Source: Polyangiaceae bacterium (GTDB lineage Bacteria; Myxococcota_A; Polyangia; Polyangiales; Polyangiaceae). Taken from it: a DNA stretch of 64,000 nucleotides. Position 1 is the first letter of the stretch. Each line of letters opens with the position of its first letter. Positions 59,452-64,000 of the stretch are shown here, piece by piece. The translations under genes were made by a program, and so were the position numbers. Where the stretch lies: NCBI GenBank assembly GCA_020846005.1, contig JADLEQ010000091.1:46372-110371 (forward strand), given 5' to 3'. Under the pieces are notes generated by a model. That model worked only from the letters and a program-made list of their open reading frames with translations. It ran no database searches and was not told the DNA's origin.

Positions 59452-60421
59452 CGGCGGACGGCGCCGGGCTCGCGGCGCGGCGTGGCACGACGCCCGGCTT
59501 GCGGCGGGTCGCCACGTCGCCCATCGTGGACACGTCCACCAGCTCGAGGAGCGACTCGTTCACGTCCTTCACGTGCTCGGCGCGCAGCCGATCCGCGAGG
59601 CCCGTCATCGCGTCGTCGAGGCGCTTGCGCGTGAGGAGCTGCCGGATCGGGCGCTCCTCTTGCTCCACCGTGCGATTCACCGCCTCGAGGCTCCCGCGCC
59701 GCCACACGAGGGCCCAGCGGTCCCCCTCCTTGACCGGCTCCTTCACGAGCTCGCCGTCCTTCACGGCGAGCGCTGCCTCGAAGAGGGAGACCTCCACGCG
59801 CACCTGGGGCACGTCCGTCTGCCCGTCGGGGCGGACGAAGCCGAGGTTCCCCTCGCGCAGGCTGGTCGCCTTGTCGAGCGAGTGCTCGCGCACGAGCTCC
59901 GCCCACTTCGCCACGCCCCCGGGCGCGGACACCTGGGCGAGCAGCCGCTCGGCGAGCGCGCGGTCCGCGACCAGCAGGCGCGAGAGGCGCAGGCGCCTCG
60001 GCGTGCTGAACCGATCGCGGTTCTGCTCGTAGTAGACGCGCACGTCCTCCGGCGTGATCGGCTGCGCCTTCGCCGTGTGCTCGCGCACGTTCGTCTCCAG
60101 GGCCGCGCGGAGCGCGTCGCGGATCTTGTCGTAGAGCGCCGGCTCCTGAGCGAGCCCGAGCCGCTCGGCCTCGGCCGCGTGGAGGAGCTCGGGCACCAGC
60201 ACCTGTTCGACGAACTTGCGCCTCACCTCGTCCGGCGTCGCGCCATAGGTGCGGAGCTGGTACGCGGGGACCGCCCCCAGGCGCCGCGCGACCTCGCTCG
60301 CGCGCAGCGTGAGCGAGCCGACCGTCACGACGACCGGGTCGTCCGCCTGCGCGCTCGCGCGCTCCGACTCCGTCCCGAGGACGGCCGCTGCTGCGAGCAT
60401 CGCCGCGACGAACCTGCGCAT
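59432..60421 (-). CDS. Parvulin/SurA-type peptidyl-prolyl isomerase
   Basis: A 329-residue exported chaperone-like protein with a signal peptide (cleavage near RASAQA). The N-terminal SurA-like helical part includes LGAVPAYQLRTYGATPDEVRR and VLVPELLHAAEAERLGL. A PpiC-type core follows (LRLSRLLVADRALAERLLAQV... HSLDKATSLREGNLGFV). It should help outer membrane protein folding in the periplasm. The tail is Pro/Arg-rich. It is transcribed away from nothing else; the gene upstream (60469) is co-directional, 47 bases away. Confidence 0.87.
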   Translation of the reverse strand: MRRFVAAMLAAAAVLGTESERASAQADDPVVVTVGSLTLRASEVARRLGAVPAYQLRTYGATPDEVRRKFVEQVLVPELLHAAEAERLGLAQEPALYDKIRDALRAALETNVREHTAKAQPITPEDVRVYYEQNRDRFSTPRRLRLSRLLVADRALAERLLAQVSAPGGVAKWAELVREHSLDKATSLREGNLGFVRPDGQTDVPQVRVEVSLFEAALAVKDGELVKEPVKEGDRWALVWRRGSLEAVNRTVEQEERPIRQLLTRKRLDDAMTGLADRLRAEHVKDVNESLLELVDVSTMGDVATRRKPGVVPRRAASPAPSAGERGLR

Positions 60422-60468
60422 GGCCCCGCCCTACTACGGGCGCGCCGGTTCGGCCAGCGACGGGTCCG

Positions 60469-61599
60469 TCACGCGAGCATCCCTCGGTCGCGGGCCACCT
60501 GCTCGATCTCGGCGCGCCGCACCGCGAGCTCGTCGGAGTCCTTCACCGGGAGAAACCGGCTCTCCGCGCCCGTCCGGGGCACCAGCAGGAAGCGAGTCGG
60601 GAGCGCGCAGGTGAGCTCGCCGATCAGGCGCTCCATCTGGAGGGCGTCGCGTTCGCCCACGCGCTTCTTCACGACGAGCCACGTCCAGTCGACGTGAGAC
60701 TCGAGGAGCGCCCGCGCGCCGACGTGGAAGGTGTTGGTGTTGAATACCCGGACGGACGACGCGTCGAGCGTCGGGGGCAGGCGCAGCTCTTCGAGCACGA
60801 CGGGTCGCCCGTTCCACCGTACCGGGATCCCGCCGCGGTCGGTCCCGCTCTTCTCGACCAGCTCGCAAGTGACGTCCGCGCCTTGGTCGAGGTGCCAGCC
60901 GATCACCGCGGGCTCGAGGGTCGCGCCGAGGTTGTCGAGGTTGGTGAGCGTCACGCTGCGCCCGCCGCCCGCTACGAACCGCGCGAGCAGCCCGCTCGCC
61001 CGGAGCGCGTCGGGGAGGTCGCCGTGCCCCGGCGCGTGGAGACTGGGCGCGCCGTCCGCGCCCAGGAAGAGGCCCGCGCGCTCGTCGAGCCGCGGCGCTA
61101 GCCCCTGCACGAACGCCGCCACGCGCTCGCCGTCGAGCCGGGGACCCAGCGCGGCGCGGATCGGCCCGTCCGTCGCGTCGCTGGTCATCAGCCAGAGCGG
61201 GGCGGCCCGGCCGTGCCGCGCGCGCACGGCCTCTTGCTCCGCCAGCCGCAGCTCGAGGAACGTGCGACCCGGCAGCGCCTCGACCAGCGCCTTCACCACG
61301 CCGCCCATCCGCGTCGCCATCCCGCCGGCGAGCACGACCAGCGCGTGCTCGCCGCGCGCCAACGCGGCCGCCCCCACCGAGGCGAGGCGCGCGTGCTCCG
61401 CCGACCCGCGCGGCGGCAGCGGCACGACATCGCTCGGCGCCGGGGGGCCGATCTCACCTCGCGCGACGTTGTCGACCCCGGCCGCCGCGACGCGCGCCGC
61501 GCGCTCGCAGAACGCCGCCGCGTCGAACCCGTGCGCCCGGAGGCGCTCCTGGACCTCGGGCGGGAGCCCGGCGAGCTGGCGCGCGAGCGCAGTCGGCAT
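60469..61599 (-). CDS. UDPGP-family nucleotidyltransferase (UTP-sugar-phosphate uridylyltransferase)
   Basis: A 376-residue enzyme of the eukaryotic-type UDP-sugar pyrophosphorylase family. The nucleotide loop VVLAGGMATRMGG near 88-100 is the family motif LxGGxxTRMG. A downstream Lys segment (GVVKALVEALPG), TSDAT and VTLTNLDNLGATLEP line the sugar site, and VFNTNTFHVGA is typical of UDPGP. The enzyme makes a UDP-sugar from UTP and a sugar-1-phosphate; glucose, galactose or N-acetylglucosamine cannot be told apart. It may take product from the phosphohexomutase at 7072. ATG 61599 has TATCCT 6 bases upstream. Confidence 0.82.
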   Translation of the reverse strand: MPTALARQLAGLPPEVQERLRAHGFDAAAFCERAARVAAAGVDNVARGEIGPPAPSDVVPLPPRGSAEHARLASVGAAALARGEHALVVLAGGMATRMGGVVKALVEALPGRTFLELRLAEQEAVRARHGRAAPLWLMTSDATDGPIRAALGPRLDGERVAAFVQGLAPRLDERAGLFLGADGAPSLHAPGHGDLPDALRASGLLARFVAGGGRSVTLTNLDNLGATLEPAVIGWHLDQGADVTCELVEKSGTDRGGIPVRWNGRPVVLEELRLPPTLDASSVRVFNTNTFHVGARALLESHVDWTWLVVKKRVGERDALQMERLIGELTCALPTRFLLVPRTGAESRFLPVKDSDELAVRRAEIEQVARDRGMLA

Positions 61600-61605
61600 G
61601 GGCCG

Positions 61606-61611
61606 AGGATA
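61606..61611 (-). promoter_or_regulatory. -10-like TATCCT, leaderless spacing
   Basis: On the minus strand TATCCT ends 6 bases before the ATG at 61599. No Shine-Dalgarno sequence: leaderless geometry. Confidence 0.42.
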
Positions 61612-61652
61612 GCCGATACGCGGCGCGCCGCCCGGCGTGGTAGACGCAGCTC

Positions 61653-63377
61653 GTGCCGGAGCCCGTCACGGTGATCGTCGGCGCGGACGTGCGGGTCCTC
61701 GATCGCGCGGGGCGGCGCGCCGAGGCGGTCGCGTGGCGGGGTTCGCGGCTGGTCGCGGTCGGCGCGCGCGCAGAGGTCGAGCGCGCGGCCGGCGACGGCG
61801 CCCTCGTGCGCGACGTGGCCGGCGCGACGGTCCTGCCGGGCTTCCTCGACCTGCACCACCACTCGGGGCTGGGCGCGCTCTACGGCAGCCGCGTCTCGCT
61901 GGCCGCGCCCGCCGTGCGCGACCTCCCGACGCTGCAGGCGAAGCTCGTGGAGGCTGCGCGCGAGCTCCCGACGGGGCGGTGGCTCGTGGCGATCGAGTGG
62001 GACGAGGCGACGCTGGCGGAGCGCCGCGCGCCGACGCGAGCGGAGCTCGACGCGGCGGTCCCCGATCGACCCGTATTCGCGCTCCATTACAGCTGCCACC
62101 GCGCCGTAGCCAACGCGCGCGCGCTCGAGCTCGCCGGGATCGATCGCCACACGCCGGAGCCGCTCGGGGGCGTGATCGAGCGCGGCCCCGGCGGCGTGCC
62201 GCGCGGCTTGCTCATCGAGCGCGCGATGAGCCGCGTCGAGACGCTCGCGCGCGCCGATCTCGTGGCGCACGACGCCGACGCCTTCGTCGAGCGGCTGCGC
62301 GAGCACCACCGCGGGCTCGTCGCGGTGGGCATCACCCACGTGATCGACGCTGCCGTCCCACCCGATCTGCGCGCTCTCTACGAGGAGGCCGCGCGCCGAC
62401 AGGCGCTCCTCGTCCCCACGACGATGATGCCCGTGTCGCTGGACGGTTACCTCGAGCCCGCGTGGGGCGCCCTCGGCGGTCCGGTGACGGGCGCGGGGGA
62501 GGGGGTCCTGCGGATCGGGCCGCTCAAGCTGATCCTCGACGGCGCCCCGGCGTGCGCGATGTGTCTGCGGTTCTGGCAGGCGGCGGGGGCGGCGGCCAGC
62601 GCGGTCCTCGCGGCCGCGCGAGCGGCGCACCTTGATCCGCTCCGCGCCATGCTCTCCGTCGCGCCGCAGCCGCTGCGGGGCGCGCGCGTGCGGACGGGGC
62701 TGCTCTTGCACTCCCCGCGCGACGTGCGCGATCTCGTGCGCGGCGCGGCGGCGCGAGGCTTCGCGGTGGCCACGCACGCGGTCGGCAACGCGGCCGTGGA
62801 CCTGGCGCTCGACGCGCTCACGGCCGAGCGGGCGCTGGCGGGGCGCGCCGCGCGTCCGCGCATCGAGCACGCGTGGTTCGTCTCCCGCGAGCAGGTCGCG
62901 CGGATCGCCGGCGAGGGGCTGTCGGTGGTCACCCAGCCGCACTTCGTGTCCCTCCCCGCCTTCGCGAGCGCGCCGCGGGTGCCGGGGCTGCGCGGCGGCG
63001 CGCTCCGCTGGCTGCTCGACGCGGGCGCGCTCGTCGCCGGCAGCTCGGACTACCCGGTCGCCGGCTTCGATCCGCTCGCCGCCGTGCGGTCCGCCGTGGA
63101 GCGCCGCACCTGCGCAGGACACACCTACGAGCCCGACCAGTGCGTCGAGCTCGAGGAGGCGCTGGCGCTCTACACGCGGACGGCCGCCGAGGTGGCGGGC
63201 TGCCTCGGCGCAGCGGGGACACTCGAGGCCGGGAAGCGCGCCGATCTCGTGCTGCTGGATCGGCGGCTCGAGCGGGGCACGCTCGCCGAGGCGCGGGTCG
63301 CGACCACGGTGATCGGCGGTCGCGTCGTCCACGGCGGGCTCGGCGCGGGCGCCCCGCCCGATGGCCCCCCTCCCTGA
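61653..63377 (+). CDS. Amidohydrolase family 3 protein (YtcJ-like)
   Basis: A 574-residue metal-dependent hydrolase. The N-terminal strand domain is followed by the metal motif LPGFLDLHHHSG, then THAVGNAAVDLALDAL (metal His), PRIEHAWFVS, a VVTQPHFVS strand and the late Asp in GSSDYPVAGFDP. The C-terminal GTLEAGKRADLVLLD returns to the N-terminal sandwich domain. These features mark amidohydrolase 3 enzymes such as YtcJ. Substrate unknown. GTG start; TAGACG, a near -10 match, lies 6 bases upstream. Confidence 0.88.
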   Translation: MPEPVTVIVGADVRVLDRAGRRAEAVAWRGSRLVAVGARAEVERAAGDGALVRDVAGATVLPGFLDLHHHSGLGALYGSRVSLAAPAVRDLPTLQAKLVEAARELPTGRWLVAIEWDEATLAERRAPTRAELDAAVPDRPVFALHYSCHRAVANARALELAGIDRHTPEPLGGVIERGPGGVPRGLLIERAMSRVETLARADLVAHDADAFVERLREHHRGLVAVGITHVIDAAVPPDLRALYEEAARRQALLVPTTMMPVSLDGYLEPAWGALGGPVTGAGEGVLRIGPLKLILDGAPACAMCLRFWQAAGAAASAVLAAARAAHLDPLRAMLSVAPQPLRGARVRTGLLLHSPRDVRDLVRGAAARGFAVATHAVGNAAVDLALDALTAERALAGRAARPRIEHAWFVSREQVARIAGEGLSVVTQPHFVSLPAFASAPRVPGLRGGALRWLLDAGALVAGSSDYPVAGFDPLAAVRSAVERRTCAGHTYEPDQCVELEEALALYTRTAAEVAGCLGAAGTLEAGKRADLVLLDRRLERGTLAEARVATTVIGGRVVHGGLGAGAPPDGPPP

Positions 63378-63488
63378 GCTCCACACGTCCCCCCCCAAGG
63401 GACCACGCCCTCCTCCTGCGGCGCAGGGGGAGCTCGGCCGGCCGTCGTGGCGGCGTCTGCGGCGCCTTGCGCGGACCGGTACCCGAGC

Positions 63489-63494
63489 TAACCT
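63489..63494 (+). promoter_or_regulatory. -10-like TAACCT before the last lipoprotein gene
   Basis: TAACCT lies 50 bases before the ATG at 63545, with TTGCGC 16 bases upstream of it. A leader with ribosome site would follow. Confidence 0.35.
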
Positions 63495-63544
63495 GAGCCT
63501 TGCGCCGGGCGGCCACCGTCCGGCGCACGAGGAAGGTGGCGGAG

Positions 63545-64000
63545 ATGGGATCGGACGAGCACCAAGCGGCGAGCGAGCGGAGGCGAACCGGGAGGCGCCT
63601 CGCCACGCGGCAGACGGCCGCGGTGGGCGCATCGGCGCTGCTGTTGGCCGGCGCGGCGGCGTGCGGCGAGGCCCCCGCGGAGCCCCAGGCGAGCGGCGGC
63701 TCGAAGGCCGCCGACTCCGGCGCCTCGGGGGACGCGTCGGCGGCCCTGCCGGTCATGTTGTCGACGTTCGGCGGCGTGCACCCGGGCATGTCGAACATCG
63801 ACTCGTACGGGCTGATTGGCTTCAGCTGGGCGCCGACCAACGGCTCGCTCGCGAACCTCACGCCCATCATCGAGGCGAACGCCTTCTTCGTCGACGCGAC
63901 GGGGGCGCGGATCGACGCGGAGGTGGTCCCGGTGGAGATCGATGAGGGCGAGCCGCCGCCGACGCCGTGGTTCCAGCTGCGGGCCAAGCGCGAGCTGGCC
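63545..64000 (+). CDS. Lipoprotein, cut by the right edge
   Basis: The first 152 codons of a longer gene. A basic N terminus and hydrophobic stretch end in a lipobox (LLAGAAACG). After a Ser/Gly-rich linker the sequence VMLSTFGGVHPGMSNIDSYG and FVDATGARIDAEVVP begins a folded domain. No family recognised. The frame is open at base 64000. Confidence 0.75.
   Translation, partial: MGSDEHQAASERRRTGRRLATRQTAAVGASALLLAGAAACGEAPAEPQASGGSKAADSGASGDASAALPVMLSTFGGVHPGMSNIDSYGLIGFSWAPTNGSLANLTPIIEANAFFVDATGARIDAEVVPVEIDEGEPPPTPWFQLRAKRELA

Overview
This 64 kb window is chromosomal DNA from a very G+C-rich bacterium (about three quarters G+C by eye, with third codon positions almost all G or C). The gene content points to a myxobacterium (Myxococcota, probably Polyangia). 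It has eukaryotic-type Ser/Thr kinases, sigma-54 activators, DUF4388 (PATAN-like) proteins, MopE-type and 'myxococcus cysteine-rich' lipoproteins with long Gly/Ala/Ser linkers, a GldG/DUF4340 ABC operon, a DUF3634 protein and a lone fliO-fliP pair. The species is inference; no rRNA, tRNA, CRISPR array, prophage or insertion sequence was seen. The window holds about 51 protein genes and is almost fully coding.

Layout. 1-4.2 kb: a large TPR-GAF-AAA-Fis sigma-54 activator (possibly cut at the left edge) and an FHA-DUF4388 protein. 4.2-9.9 kb, minus strand: a six-gene run of prepilin peptidase, a small lipoprotein, phosphomannomutase, prmC, a SUKH-like protein and hisD, with a GTGA overlap joining phosphomannomutase to prmC. 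9.9-12.5 kb: a ClpB-like AAA+ protein whose first ATPase ring has lost its key residues. 12.7-19.3 kb, plus strand: a seven-gene cluster with a Tat-signal protein, two radical SAM proteins, a MopE-repeat lipoprotein, two tandem HxsD-like small proteins and a SPASM-like/methyltransferase fusion. This is the most likely undescribed system here, probably a peptide- or protein-modifying pathway related to the His-Xaa-Ser (Hxs) systems. 19.3-27.7 kb, minus strand: ABC ATPase, ABC permease, GldG-like protein, DUF4340 protein, pheT and an outer-membrane-like protein. 28.0-29.2 kb: orphan fliO-fliP.

29.3-37.1 kb: M20 peptidase, aspartokinase, DUF3634 protein, Ser/Thr kinase coupled to priA, and a LysR regulator. 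37.2-40.1 kb: two Gly-rich lipoproteins. 40.1-44.0 kb, minus strand: recD2, then a TetR/creatininase pair. 44.3-49.2 kb: a DUF2914 protein, a TPR metalloprotease and an NtrC-type response regulator. 49.3-55.9 kb: a DUF4388-DnaJ-TPR protein, a lipoprotein diverging from a Ser/Thr kinase, and an outer-membrane protein. 55.9-64.0 kb: two membrane proteins with Cys-rich N termini, rnc with two small downstream genes, a parvulin/SurA-like chaperone, a UDPGP-family nucleotidyltransferase, an amidohydrolase, and a lipoprotein cut by the right edge.

A pattern runs through the window. Many genes lack a Shine-Dalgarno sequence and instead have a TANNNT hexamer 6-11 bases before the start codon, which suggests leaderless or very short-leader transcripts. 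Several others have a TTGAC -35 element with an 18-base spacer to a TANNNT -10.
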